From positions 3,938,501 to 4,002,500 of the forward strand of contig NZ_CP025407.1 in NCBI RefSeq assembly GCF_002847285.1: a stretch of DNA of 64,000 nt, in the 5' to 3' direction. Source of the stretch: Streptomyces sp. CMB-StM0423 (GTDB lineage Bacteria > Actinomycetota > Actinomycetes > Streptomycetales > Streptomycetaceae). The position numbers were made by a program, and so were the translations under genes. Below are positions 34,036 to 43,421 of the stretch, in pieces. The notes beneath the pieces are model-generated. The model did no database searches, was not told where the DNA came from, and saw only the letters and a list, made by a program, of their open reading frames with translations. Numbering within the stretch: the first letter of the stretch is position 1; every line of letters begins with the position of its first letter.

Positions 34036-34296
34036 ATGCCCGAAACTCCCGGCCACGCGGGTGCCCCCGCGTCGGCACTGTCGTTTAGCCTGCTGACGCA
34101 GGCCGACGGGGCGGCAGTCCTCTACTCGGAGACGACCGGGCACGGGTACGTGAACGACTCCGCGACGGCCGTAGGCGAGTGGACGGCCACGTACGATCGG
34201 CTGCGCGCTTCGGCCGAGTCGGGGATCCGGTCACTGCGCCTCATCCACTCGATCATGGAGGAGCACGCGGATGAGCGGCACGCCAAACCCGCGTGA
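34036..34296 (+). pseudogene. C-terminal remnant of an Scr1/DUF5753-type XRE regulator
   Basis: The frame LSFSLLTQADGAAVLYSETTGHGYVND ... TYDRLRASAESGIRSLRLIHSIMEEH matches the end of the DUF5753 domain of the HTH regulators normally encoded immediately before DUF397 genes. The DNA-binding domain and most of DUF5753 (about 200 residues) are missing; upstream is the kinase end. It overlaps the DUF397 gene by 26 bp. Confidence 0.65.
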
Positions 34297-34483
34297 CCTG
34301 CGTTGGATCAGCAGCACATACAGCGACGCTCAGGGCGGCAACTGCGTCCAGTGGGCATCCGACCACGCGTGTGCGACAGGTGAGGTCCTGGTCCGTGACA
34401 GCAAGGACCAGCACGGCCCCCACCTGACCCTCACCCGCGAGGGGTTCGCCGGTCTCGTGGAGTTCGCCCAGCGCCACGGCTGA
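34271..34483 (+). CDS. DUF397 domain protein
   Basis: The 70-residue protein shows the DUF397 pattern: LRWISSTYSDAQGGNCVQWA, then VLVRDSKDQHGPHLTLTREGFAGLVEFAQ. DUF397 proteins pair with Scr1-type XRE regulators in a toxin-antitoxin-like or differentiation-control arrangement common in Streptomyces. Here the partner is degraded, so this copy may be orphaned or respond to another regulator. Confidence 0.88.
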   Translation: MSGTPNPRDLRWISSTYSDAQGGNCVQWASDHACATGEVLVRDSKDQHGPHLTLTREGFAGLVEFAQRHG

Positions 34484-34608
34484 CCCGCGCCACTCACCGA
34501 CGTCCGAGTAACCGGCCCTCGCCTCACGGCGGGGGCCGCGATCTACTCCCCGGCGGGCACAGGGGTTACAGTCGGGGCCCGGACCGCGGCGACGGGAGGC
34601 ATCCCGCA

Positions 34609-37140
34609 ATGGCGACCCCGACTCCCTTCCCCCGCAGGCGGTTTCTCCTCGCGAGCGGGGCGACCGCCGCCGGACTTGCCCTCGGCACGCCGGGGGTCGG
34701 TGCCGCCGCCCCCGGGCCAGGGCCTGAAGCGCTGCTCTACCACCGGCTCCTGCTCCGCCACACCCGCTGGGTCGAGACGCAGTGGGACGCCGCCGGTCGC
34801 TACCCGCTCGCCGACTTCGGCTTCGTCAGCGTCCTCGGCAACGCCGTGCTGCTCACCCACGGCACGTACGACGCGGACCTCGCCGGCGTCGGCCGCGACA
34901 CGCTCGCCGACCACACCGTACGGACCATCCGGCACTTCGCCGCCACCAACTTCTGGGCCACCGGGGCGACCTGGGGCGGCGGCGGGTACGAGTGGGGCGG
35001 GAGGGTGTTCTGGGACGGGACGTTCGAGTCGTACTTCGTCGCCGCCGCCCGGCTGCTCTGGGACCAACTCGACGCCGCCACCCGCGCGCACGTCGACGCC
35101 ATCGCCGTCCGCGGCGCGCAGTACGTCGCGGGCCTCGGCGCCGGCGAGGACCCGCGCAGCGGCGGCTGGTCGTCCAACGGGCTCACCGGCGGGCACCGCG
35201 GCGACTCGAAGATCGAGGAGATGGGCGCGAAGTCGATGCCGCTGGCCACGGGCCTCGCGTACCACCCGGACCACCCGGACGCCGCCGCCTGGCGGGAGTG
35301 GCTGACCCGCTGGCTGTCGAACATGACGGGACTGCCCTCCGCGGACCGCGAGAACGACACCCGGATCGACGGCCGCCCGGTGTCCGAATGGAACACCGCG
35401 CAGAACATGTACGAGGGCCACGTCGTGGAGAACCACGGCACCTACGCGCCCATGTACCAGCAGTCCACCGGCGCGTACCCCGGGCGCAACGCCCTCCACT
35501 TCCTCATCGCCGGCGCCCCGCTGCCCGAGGTGCTCGCGAAGCAGCCCAACGCGGCCGGGCTCTGGCGCACGATGACCCACCTCGGCACCGCCTCCGGGCT
35601 CTCCTCGCACCCCATGGTGGCCGACCGCTACCACCTCTACGGCCGCGACGTACTCCCCCTGACCTGGCGCCGGATGGGCCAGGCCGACCCGTACACCGCC
35701 CGCGCGGAGCGGATGCTCGCCGCGCATCTGGAGCCGTATCTCGCGTACCCGCCGGAGAACCGGCTGACGAAGTTCAGCGGCGAGCCGAAGTACGAGCCGG
35801 AGGCGCGCGCGGAGGTGGCGATCGCGTACCTGCTGCACGTCTGGCGCGACCGGCTGCACGGCGACGTCCGGCCGGTGAGCGAGGCCCGCTACTGGGCGAA
35901 CGTGGCCGGGGCGACGGACTACGGCGCCGAAGTCGGGCTGGTCGCACACCAGTCGGCGCGGGCGCTGGCGATGGCGGTGAGCAAGGCGGGGCACGTGAAG
36001 TTCGCGTTCCTGCCCGAGCACGACGACTGGCTCTTCGACGTCACGGGCGCGTCCCCCGCTTTCCTGCCGGGCACCGCCCTCGCGGTCACCGGCCGCCGCG
36101 TCGCCCGCTACACGCGGGCCGCCGACGGCTTCGACGGCTCCGCCACGGTGCTGCGCTTCGCGCAGGGCACCGCCGGCTACGCGACGCTGCCCACCGGCGC
36201 GGTCGTCTACGCCACGTCAGGACTCGCCCCCGACGAGGGGCGGCTGCGGCTGCACACCCTGGCCATGCCGGGCGTACGGGGCCTCGACGGCGACCGTACG
36301 TTCCACGGCCCCGGCGGCGCCGTCACCCTGGCCCCCGACGGGGGCGACGGCGGGGTGGACGAGGTGCGCTTCCCGGCGGTCGCGGCGCGGCACGTACGGA
36401 TCCTCGGTGCCCGGCCCGCGACGCAGTACGGCTACTCCCTCTGGCGCGTCGAGGTCTACGCTCCCGGCACCGCCCCCGGCTCCGGCACCGACCTGGCCCG
36501 CGGCCGTACCGCCACCGCCTCGTCCGCCGACCCCGCGTACCCGCCGCCGAACGCCACGGACGGCGACCCCGCCACCCGCTGGGCGGTGGCCCGCGCGGAG
36601 CGGCCGCGGGCGGACAGTTGGCTGGCGGTGGACCTGGGCGCGGAGCAGCGGGTGGACCGGGTGCTGCTGGGGTGGGAGGCGGCGTACGGCGCGGAGTACC
36701 GGGTGCAGGTGTCCGCGGACGGCACCGGCTGGCGCGACGTGGCGGCGGTGCCGGCGGCGCACGGCTTCGCGGGGAACTGGGTGAACGTCGACGACCGGGC
36801 CGGTTTCGTCGTACGCGGCGGAAGCCACCCGATCCGCGTGACGGCCGGCTCCGTCACCCTCTCCGCGGGCCCGGCCGCCCCGCTCGTCGCCGAGGGCTAC
36901 CCGGCACAGCGCGCGGGCCGCACCCGCGCCCTGGCAGCCGCCCCCGCCCCGACCACCGACGCGCCCGGCGTGGCAGCCGCGCTGGCCGACGGCCACCTCG
37001 CCGTCTTCAACCTCACCGGCACCGCCGTCCAGGCAACCGTCCACGTCCCCGCGCAATCGGACGAGGACCCCGCCCGCACCGTCCGCGTAGACCTCCCGGC
37101 CGCCGCGGCCACCATCCTGCCGCCCGCCCCCGGTGCGTGA
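34609..37140 (+). CDS. Tat-exported (alpha/alpha)-toroid protein with discoidin (F5/8 C) domain; putative polysaccharide-active enzyme
   Basis: The 843-residue protein has a Tat signal (PRRRFLLASGATAAGLALG) and a large helical first half that includes HVVENHGTYAPMYQ (about 271-284), similar to the N-N-H-G-T segment near the catalytic site of heparinase/alginate-lyase toroids. A beta-rich middle (FLPGTALAVTGRRVARYTRA...) follows, then a CBM32/discoidin domain (about 628-755; ARGRTATASSADPAYPPPNATDGDPATRWAV ... LAVDLGAEQRVDRVLLGWE). It probably degrades or binds an extracellular polysaccharide. The subfamily is not recognised, and enzymatic activity is inferred. Confidence 0.75.
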   Translation: MATPTPFPRRRFLLASGATAAGLALGTPGVGAAAPGPGPEALLYHRLLLRHTRWVETQWDAAGRYPLADFGFVSVLGNAVLLTHGTYDADLAGVGRDTLADHTVRTIRHFAATNFWATGATWGGGGYEWGGRVFWDGTFESYFVAAARLLWDQLDAATRAHVDAIAVRGAQYVAGLGAGEDPRSGGWSSNGLTGGHRGDSKIEEMGAKSMPLATGLAYHPDHPDAAAWREWLTRWLSNMTGLPSADRENDTRIDGRPVSEWNTAQNMYEGHVVENHGTYAPMYQQSTGAYPGRNALHFLIAGAPLPEVLAKQPNAAGLWRTMTHLGTASGLSSHPMVADRYHLYGRDVLPLTWRRMGQADPYTARAERMLAAHLEPYLAYPPENRLTKFSGEPKYEPEARAEVAIAYLLHVWRDRLHGDVRPVSEARYWANVAGATDYGAEVGLVAHQSARALAMAVSKAGHVKFAFLPEHDDWLFDVTGASPAFLPGTALAVTGRRVARYTRAADGFDGSATVLRFAQGTAGYATLPTGAVVYATSGLAPDEGRLRLHTLAMPGVRGLDGDRTFHGPGGAVTLAPDGGDGGVDEVRFPAVAARHVRILGARPATQYGYSLWRVEVYAPGTAPGSGTDLARGRTATASSADPAYPPPNATDGDPATRWAVARAERPRADSWLAVDLGAEQRVDRVLLGWEAAYGAEYRVQVSADGTGWRDVAAVPAAHGFAGNWVNVDDRAGFVVRGGSHPIRVTAGSVTLSAGPAAPLVAEGYPAQRAGRTRALAAAPAPTTDAPGVAAALADGHLAVFNLTGTAVQATVHVPAQSDEDPARTVRVDLPAAAATILPPAPGA

Positions 37141-37226
37141 CGTCCGCTACAGCGTGACCTGCGGCAGTAGGCGAGAATCGTCCGGGGCTGATGCCAGGGG
37201 GGCGCGTGGTGACGAGGAGTGCCGGA

Positions 37227-37841
37227 ATGCGCAGAGGCGCGGTCGCCGTGGTCGCGGTCGTGCTGGGCGCGGTGGTCGCGGCGGGGTGCGGCGAGGAGAG
37301 CGGCGCGGATTCCGGTCCGGGTTCCGGTACGGGTACGCCGTCGGGCGGCGGCTCCCCTTCCACCGCGGAGGAGTACGCCGAGGCCACGCGGAAGGAGCAC
37401 GACCGGGCGTGGCCCGACGTCGCGCGGGAGTGCCGCGACGTGCGGCCGGAGCCCTCGGAAGCGGTCGGCGACGGGGGCGAAGGTGCCGTGCCCGAGAACC
37501 CCAAGTACGGGGAGAACAACGCCTACAAGCAGACGACCGACGTCACCCCCGACGAGCTGTGCCGGGGCGAGGCCCACGCCGTGCGCATCGCCGCCGCGCT
37601 CAAGGACGCCGCCCCCGCCGACCTCAAGGACGAGGAGCGGATCCGGCGCCTCTTCGAGGACCTCGGCTACACCGGGGACACCGTCTCCGCGCGGCAGAAC
37701 GACGGGGGCCTCGTCTGGTGGGACGTGCTCGTGGCCGGGGCCGGTCCCTGCATCAGCGGCAACACCGACCCGGCCGCCGAGATCGACGTACACGGTGTCT
37801 ACATGGAAGGCGGCTGCACCGAGCCCGCCGGCGGGCACTGA
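37227..37841 (+). CDS. Lipoprotein of unknown function
   Basis: The 204-residue protein has a lipobox VVAAGC (Cys about 22) after a hydrophobic signal, a Ser/Gly linker and a compact domain with four cysteines (ECRDV, LCRGEAHAV, GPCISG, GGCTEP) probably in two disulfides. The ATG at 37227 has a GAGGAG site at good spacing; in-frame GTG/ATG codons at 37191-37209 are alternatives. No family recognised. Confidence 0.78.
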   Translation: MRRGAVAVVAVVLGAVVAAGCGEESGADSGPGSGTGTPSGGGSPSTAEEYAEATRKEHDRAWPDVARECRDVRPEPSEAVGDGGEGAVPENPKYGENNAYKQTTDVTPDELCRGEAHAVRIAAALKDAAPADLKDEERIRRLFEDLGYTGDTVSARQNDGGLVWWDVLVAGAGPCISGNTDPAAEIDVHGVYMEGGCTEPAGGH

Positions 37842-37862
37842 CCAACTGCGGAGGACCGCGGT

Positions 37863-38342
37863 TTGACGCGCGGGCCGTGCGCGATGTTGGCTGCCCGGGT
37901 GTCCGATCTCCGCTTCACGCCGCCGGCCGACGACGAGGCGCTCCGGGACTGGCGCCGCGTCCACAACGCGACGATCCCGACGCATCACCTCTCCCTGGAC
38001 GACGTACGGGACCGGGCGTGGCGGCACCACCTGGAGCTGGCCTACGCCGGTGACGTGCTCGCCGGCTGCAGCACCGTGCGCCCGCCCGAGGACGGCACCC
38101 GCACCGCCACGGTCATCGCCCGCGTCCTCGCCGACCACCGCGGCCGCGGCATCGGCGAGGAGCTGTACGCGCGCGGGCTCTTCAAGGCGTGGGAGCTGGG
38201 CGCGGAGCAGATCGCGACCGTGGTCCTGTCGTCGAACCACAGCGGCCTGCGCTTCGCGCGCGAACACGGCTTCGTCGAGACCGAACGCTACGTGCTGCCG
38301 GGCGAGACGGTCCCCTGGATCGACATGAAACTGGCCCCCTAG
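37863..38342 (+). CDS. GNAT-family N-acetyltransferase
   Basis: The 159-residue protein has the acetyl-CoA motif ARVLADHRGRGIGEELYARGLFKAWELGAEQI and the terminal SSNHSGLRFAREHGFVETERYVL typical of GNATs. The TTG at 37863 has a GGAGG eight bases upstream; GTG 37899 is an alternative. Acceptor substrate unknown. It follows the lipoprotein gene by 21 bp. Confidence 0.86.
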   Translation: MTRGPCAMLAARVSDLRFTPPADDEALRDWRRVHNATIPTHHLSLDDVRDRAWRHHLELAYAGDVLAGCSTVRPPEDGTRTATVIARVLADHRGRGIGEELYARGLFKAWELGAEQIATVVLSSNHSGLRFAREHGFVETERYVLPGETVPWIDMKLAP

Positions 38343-38470
38343 GGACCGCCCCCTCCCGCCGCACGGCATGACATGTCCGCACCACCGAACGTACCCACGC
38401 CCGCCCGATAGGGGTCCCGGCCCGCCATCGCGCCGTCCCGTTGTCAGTGGCGGCGGGCAGACTTGCCGTC

Positions 38471-39577
38471 ATGCGGACGGTGTACAGCGGCGAACTCCCG
38501 GTCAGTTACATGCAGTTCTACGTGGAGAGCCGGCCGGAGGCGTTCGGGGAACAGCCCTGGCGCCCGTGCGCGGGACAGCGCAACGGGCTGTGCGGTGCCT
38601 CCGTGCCGGGGTACCTGTTCCTCACCACCGGGCTGCACACCGGCCAGGTCGGCCTGACCGTCGAGGTGCACGACGAGGCACCGCCCGTTGCGGACTTATG
38701 GGAGGACATCGTCGAGGTCTCCTTCCGGCCCGCCTCGCCGAAGACGGCGGTGCTCCCGTGGGGTGACGGGGAGCTGTGCGCCGCGGAGCTGGCGGAGACC
38801 GACCACCGGGTGCGGTACTGCGCGCGGGGAATGGACGTCGAGCCGGACGCGGAGTCGGCCGTACTCGACGGCGGGCCGCCCGTGGACCACTACCTGCTGC
38901 AGTTCTGGCCCGCCCCGCCCGCCCCGGACCAGGTGGTCCGCGAGACCTCCCGTACCGCCGGGTACTGGCACGCCCACGCCCGCGGCCTGCCCCCGCCGCC
39001 CACGCCCGGGGAACTGGCCGAGGCCGCGCGCCGCGAGCGGGAGGCGAAGGAGCGCGAGGCCGCGGAAGCCCGCGAGCGGGCGGAGCGCCTGCGGTGGGGC
39101 GGGCGGATACCGAGCGAGCGGGTGCTCGCCGCCGGGGGCAACGTGATGATGCTGGTCAGACTGGACCGCGACCTGATCGACGAGGTCGACGCCGCGGGGC
39201 CGCGGGCGCAGCGGGACCTCGCGCGCTGGGCCGCGCGCCGGGCGCTGGCGGCGGCGGGGCTCGACCGCGTCGGATGGGTAGCCGCCGGCCTTGAGGGCCT
39301 GGACCGGGGCGAGGCGCTGCCCGCGCCGTTCGACGACATGAGCCGGGCCTTCGACCGGCTCCTCGCCGACCCCGCGGTTCCGCAGACCCTCGTGGACTCG
39401 ACGGACGGCCGCTACGACAACGTCCTGCAGCAGGCCATGGCGCTGCCGGCGCTCTTCGGCGCGGCGGAACCCGACCCCCTGAGGGCCGCCCTGGACGCAC
39501 TCTCCCACGCGGCCGCGACCTGGGGCAGCGCGTACCCGTCGCTGTTCGCCGAGGCCCGCGCGCGCCTCCGGCCCTGA
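38471..39577 (+). CDS. Orphan soluble protein with charged central helix
   Basis: The 368-residue protein begins with a beta-rich domain (about 1-165; VSYMQFYVESRPEAF ... QVGLTVEVHDEAPP). A highly charged helix follows (about 178-212; ELAEAARREREAKEREAAEARERAERLRWGG), then an Ala-rich helical C-terminal domain. I recognise no family. Codon 76 is TTA (38696), indicating bldA dependence in streptomycetes. No Shine-Dalgarno precedes the ATG, so the message may be leaderless. Confidence 0.75.
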   Translation: MRTVYSGELPVSYMQFYVESRPEAFGEQPWRPCAGQRNGLCGASVPGYLFLTTGLHTGQVGLTVEVHDEAPPVADLWEDIVEVSFRPASPKTAVLPWGDGELCAAELAETDHRVRYCARGMDVEPDAESAVLDGGPPVDHYLLQFWPAPPAPDQVVRETSRTAGYWHAHARGLPPPPTPGELAEAARREREAKEREAAEARERAERLRWGGRIPSERVLAAGGNVMMLVRLDRDLIDEVDAAGPRAQRDLARWAARRALAAAGLDRVGWVAAGLEGLDRGEALPAPFDDMSRAFDRLLADPAVPQTLVDSTDGRYDNVLQQAMALPALFGAAEPDPLRAALDALSHAAATWGSAYPSLFAEARARLRP

Positions 39578-39933
39578 CCCCGGGCGGCCTCCCCGGGAAG
39601 CGGACCGGCCCGCAGGCCCCCGCGCGCCCCGTTCCCAGGTCGGGCGGGTCCGACGGCCCACGGCCACGGCCCTTCGTCCCCCGGCCGCGTCCGCGCCCCA
39701 GCCCCCGACGACCCGCCGCCGACGACCCGTGCACTGCCCCCGAGTTCGCCCCTCCCGGTCCGCCGCCTCGCCTCCGGCTTCTCCCACACCGGTCCTGACC
39801 ACCGCTTCTCATCCGGAATCAAGGTCTGCACACCCGTTGACCCCTATGTGGACCCCGTGTATACCTGCCACATGCACGGTGGATCCACCGCCGGTACGGC
39901 TCGTCCCCTGGCCCCGATGTGTGGAGATAATCA
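39578..39933. other. 356-bp intergenic region upstream of the ABC importer operon
   Basis: The first 200 bp are GC-rich with no gene. The last 100 bp are AT-richer and carry the importer promoter and GntR-type box listed separately. Confidence 0.5.
39837..39865 (+). promoter_or_regulatory. Promoter of importer operon with overlapping GTGTATACC box
   Basis: TTGACC (39837-39842) and TATACC (39860-39865) are separated by 17 bp, a near-consensus vegetative promoter. The -10 lies inside GTGTATACC (39857-39865), the same word that occurs twice at the gntR/aldolase promoter, so the embedded GntR regulator would occlude RNA polymerase here. Confidence 0.65.
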
Positions 39934-41523
39934 ATGGCACCAATCAGCAGGCGGCACCTCCTCGCCGCCGGCGGCGGCGCGCTGGGCAGCGCGGCGCTGG
40001 CCGCGTGCGGCAGCCCGGTCAACCTGCCGTCGTCCATGGAGGAGGTCACCCCCCGGCCCGGCGGCCCGAGCCGCGGCGGGGTGCTGCACTTCGGGCTCTC
40101 CACGGACCCGGCCAACCTCGATCCGCACGTCACCACGGGCGCCGCGTCGGACCTGCTGCGGCAGCTCACGTACAACGCGCTGCTGCAGTACGACGGCGAC
40201 GGCGAGATCATCGGCGACCTGGCCGCCGAGTTCGGCTGGGCCGACGACACGACGTACGAGGTCAAGCTGCGCCCCGGAGTCCGCTTCCACGACGGCTCGC
40301 GGCTGACCACGAAGGACGTCGCGTTCTCGTTCCGCCGCATGATGGACGAGAAGACCGCGGCGACCACGGGCCCGCTCCTCGACCTGGTCGAGGAGGTCGA
40401 GGCCAAGGACGCCACCACGGTCGTCTTCCACCTCAAGCAGGCGGACTCCACGATCCCGTTCGTCCTCGCCAACCCCACCGCGAACATCGTCTCCCAGCGC
40501 TGGATCGAGTCCGGCGTCGACCCCAAGACGCAGGTCATGGGCACGGGACCGTTCCGGTTCGTGGAGCGCATCCCCGGGGTGAGCACGACGTACGAGCGCT
40601 TCGACGAGTACTTCGAGCCGGAGCTGCCGTACCTCAACGCGATGGTCTTCCAGCCGATGAGCGACGACTACGCCCGCGTCACGGCCCTGCGCACCGCCAC
40701 CGTCGACATGATCGACTACGTCCCCGCCACCCACGTCGACGTCATCAGCGAGAACTCCCGGCTGCGCCTCGCCTCGGACCGCAGCTTCGGCTTCGGCTTC
40801 GTCGGCTTCGTCACCAGCAAGCCGCCGTTCGACGACGTACGCGTCCGCAGGGCCGTCGCGATGGCGATCAACCGGGACTCCGTGCTGGAGACCGCGCTCC
40901 TCGGCCACGGCCAGCCGATCGACGGCGCCCTGATGCCGCCGGCCTTCGCGCGCTACTCCGGCTCCCTCGACAACACCATGGACCACGACCCGGAGCAGGC
41001 CCGCTTCCTGCTCAAGAAGGCCGGCCAGGAGGGGCTGACGCTGCCGGTCGTCACCACCAGCACGTACTCGGTCATCGCCCGCCCGGCCCAGGCCATGCTC
41101 CCCGGCATCCGGGAGGCCGGGGTGGACGTGCGGCTGACCCAGCAGGAGTGGCTGACCTTCCGGGCCAGCGTCGAGGCCAAGTCGTACCCCGTGCACTCCT
41201 GGGGCACCGCGCCGAAGTTCGGCGACCCCGCCTCGCTGAGCGACTTCCTCGGCAGCACCGGCACGTTCACCGCGAACACCGACTTCAAGGACGAGCGCAT
41301 CGACCAGCTCCTGGCCGAAGGCCGCCGCACCCGCGACCGCGCGCTGCGCGACGAGATCTACCGGGACGTCGAGCAGCGGGCCCTGGAGCTGGTGCCGATG
41401 ACCTGGACCGTACGCCGCCAGCAGGGCGAGGCGCACTACGACTACGTCAAGGGCTACCGGCACCCGCCCAAGGGCTCGTGGACCGGAGTGACGCTGCGCC
41501 GCATATGGATGGACAAGAAATGA
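39934..41523 (+). CDS. ABC importer substrate-binding lipoprotein (dipeptide/oligopeptide, SBP_bac_5 family)
   Basis: The 529-residue protein has a twin-Arg-like lipoprotein signal (SRRHLLAAGGGALGSAALAAC, lipid Cys about 25) and SBP_bac_5 features: LHFGLSTDPANLDPHVTTGAASDLLRQLTYNALLQYD, LRPGVRFHDGSRLTTKDVAFSFRRMMD, MGTGPFRFVE, and VRVRRAVAMAINRD. This family binds peptides, opines, glutathione or other amides outside the cell. Ligand cannot be named; the neighbouring amidohydrolase and amidase suggest an amide or lactam compound. First gene of the importer operon. Confidence 0.9.
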   Translation: MAPISRRHLLAAGGGALGSAALAACGSPVNLPSSMEEVTPRPGGPSRGGVLHFGLSTDPANLDPHVTTGAASDLLRQLTYNALLQYDGDGEIIGDLAAEFGWADDTTYEVKLRPGVRFHDGSRLTTKDVAFSFRRMMDEKTAATTGPLLDLVEEVEAKDATTVVFHLKQADSTIPFVLANPTANIVSQRWIESGVDPKTQVMGTGPFRFVERIPGVSTTYERFDEYFEPELPYLNAMVFQPMSDDYARVTALRTATVDMIDYVPATHVDVISENSRLRLASDRSFGFGFVGFVTSKPPFDDVRVRRAVAMAINRDSVLETALLGHGQPIDGALMPPAFARYSGSLDNTMDHDPEQARFLLKKAGQEGLTLPVVTTSTYSVIARPAQAMLPGIREAGVDVRLTQQEWLTFRASVEAKSYPVHSWGTAPKFGDPASLSDFLGSTGTFTANTDFKDERIDQLLAEGRRTRDRALRDEIYRDVEQRALELVPMTWTVRRQQGEAHYDYVKGYRHPPKGSWTGVTLRRIWMDKK

Positions 41524-42464
41524 GACGGTTCCTCCTCACCAGATTCGCACAGGCGGCGCTGCAGCTCTTCGCCGTCGGCAGCATCGTGTTCCTCCTCGTC
41601 CGCCTCATCCCCGGCGACCCGGCGCGCGCCGCGCTCGGCGAGGGCGCCACCGAGGAGCAGGTGGCGCAGACCCGCGACGCGATGCACCTCAACGACTCCT
41701 TCTTCAGCCAGTACTTCGGCTTCTGGGGCCGGCTCTTCCAGGGCGACCTCGGCACCTCGCTGATGAGCAGCCGCCCCGTGATGCAGGACCTGCCGAACCG
41801 GCTGGGCAACTCACTGGAGCTGGTGCTCGTCTCGCTGATCATCGCGGTCACGCTGGGCGTGCTCCTCGGCCGGGTCGCGGCCACCCGCGCGGACAAGCCC
41901 GCCGACCACGCGCTGGTCGCCGGCTCCATCTTCGGCATCTCGCTGCCGGTGTTCGTCGTCGGCACGCTGCTGCTGATGGTCTTCGCGTTCCTCGTGCCGA
42001 TCCTGCCGCCGCAGCGCTTCACCACGCCCTGGCAGGATCCGGTGGCCCACGTGCAGATCCTGATCCTCCCGGTGGTGACGCTCACCGCCGCCTCGTGCGC
42101 GGTCATCACGCGCATGACGCGCGCGGCGATGCTGGAGACGCTCTCCGCGGACTACGTACGCACCGCCCGTTCCAAGGGCCTCGCCGAGCAGCGGGTGATC
42201 AAGGACCACGCGCTGCGCACCGCGCTGCTGCCGGTGGCGTCCGCGACGACGGTGGAGCTGACCACGCTGATCGGCAGCACCGTGCTGGTGGAGACGATCT
42301 TCGGCTGGCCCGGGGTGAGTTCGCTGCTGATGAGCGCGGTCGGGCAGCGCGACTACCCCGTCATCCAGGCCGTCGTCCTCGCCGTCGCGGCCGTCGTCAT
42401 CCTCGTCAACCTCGTCGGCGACCTGGTCGTACGAGCCCTCGACCCGCGGGCGGAGGAAGCCTGA
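41520..42464 (+). CDS. ABC importer permease (DppB type)
   Basis: The 314-residue permease has six membrane helices, the N-terminal LVRLIPGDPA typical of DppB/OppB, and the EAA loop YVRTARSKGLAEQRVIKDHALRTALLPV. It overlaps the binding-protein gene (ATGA). Confidence 0.92.
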   Translation: MRRFLLTRFAQAALQLFAVGSIVFLLVRLIPGDPARAALGEGATEEQVAQTRDAMHLNDSFFSQYFGFWGRLFQGDLGTSLMSSRPVMQDLPNRLGNSLELVLVSLIIAVTLGVLLGRVAATRADKPADHALVAGSIFGISLPVFVVGTLLLMVFAFLVPILPPQRFTTPWQDPVAHVQILILPVVTLTAASCAVITRMTRAAMLETLSADYVRTARSKGLAEQRVIKDHALRTALLPVASATTVELTTLIGSTVLVETIFGWPGVSSLLMSAVGQRDYPVIQAVVLAVAAVVILVNLVGDLVVRALDPRAEEA

Positions 42465-42465
42465 C

Positions 42466-43359
42466 ATGCCGACCGTCGAACTCACCACCGCCGCGCCACC
42501 GCCCACCGCCGCCACCCCGCCCCGCCGCGGGGGCCGGCACCTGCTGCGCAGCCTCGCCGCCAACCGGCGGACGTCGATCGCCGGCGGCTTCCTGCTGCTG
42601 GTCTGCGCCGCCGGGCTGCTCGCCCCGCTGATCGCGCCGCACGACTACCGCGACATCGCCGGCACCCCGCTCACCCAGGGCGGCGTGCTGGGCATCGACG
42701 ACTACGGGCGCGACGTGCTCTCCCGGCTGCTCATCGGGCTGCGTACGTCACTGGCCGTCGCGCTCTCCGCGGTCCTCATCGCCGGCGCCATCGGCACCAC
42801 GCTCGGCCTGGTCGCGGGCTACGGCGGCCGCTGGGCGTCCAGCGTCATCATGCGCGGCATCGACATCCTGCTCAGCTTCCCGCCCATCGTGCTGGCCATC
42901 GCCGTGGTCGCCGCGATGGGGCCCGAGCTGGTCAACGTCGTCATGGTCATCGGCGTGCTGTACATCCCGCGGTTCACCAGGATCGTCTACAGCCAGGTGC
43001 TGGCGATCCGCAGCGTGGAGTACGTCGAGGCCGCCGAGATCATGGGCACCGGACGCAGCACCATCCTGCTGCGCACGATCCTGCCGAACGTCGCCGCGCC
43101 GGTGATCGTGCAGCTCAGCCTGTCGGTGAGCTTCGCCATCCAGATGGAGGCGGGGCTGAGCTTCCTCGGCCTCGGCGCCCAGCCGCCGCTGCCGTCGCTC
43201 GGCACGATGGTCGGCGCGGGACGCGACTTCCTTGAGGTCCAGCCAACGCTGCTGATCTACCCGTCGGTGCTGATCATCCTCATCGTGCTGGCCCTCAACG
43301 TCTTCGGCGACGGCCTGCGCGACCTCCTCGACCCCCGCCGCAGCGGGACCGACTCGTGA
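42466..43359 (+). CDS. ABC importer permease (DppC type)
   Basis: The 297-residue permease has the DppC-like APHDYRDIAGTPLTQGGVLGIDDYGRDVLSRLLIGLRTSL opening and EAA loop EYVEAAEIMGTGRSTILLRTILPNVAAPV, with about six helices and the ending GDGLRDLLDPR typical of the family. It begins 1 nt after the DppB stop. Confidence 0.92.
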   Translation: MPTVELTTAAPPPTAATPPRRGGRHLLRSLAANRRTSIAGGFLLLVCAAGLLAPLIAPHDYRDIAGTPLTQGGVLGIDDYGRDVLSRLLIGLRTSLAVALSAVLIAGAIGTTLGLVAGYGGRWASSVIMRGIDILLSFPPIVLAIAVVAAMGPELVNVVMVIGVLYIPRFTRIVYSQVLAIRSVEYVEAAEIMGTGRSTILLRTILPNVAAPVIVQLSLSVSFAIQMEAGLSFLGLGAQPPLPSLGTMVGAGRDFLEVQPTLLIYPSVLIILIVLALNVFGDGLRDLLDPRRSGTDS

Positions 43360-43421
43360 ACTCCCGTACGCACACCGCACCGCAGCAGCACCCCAGCACA
43401 GCAGCGAAAGGAACCAGCCCC

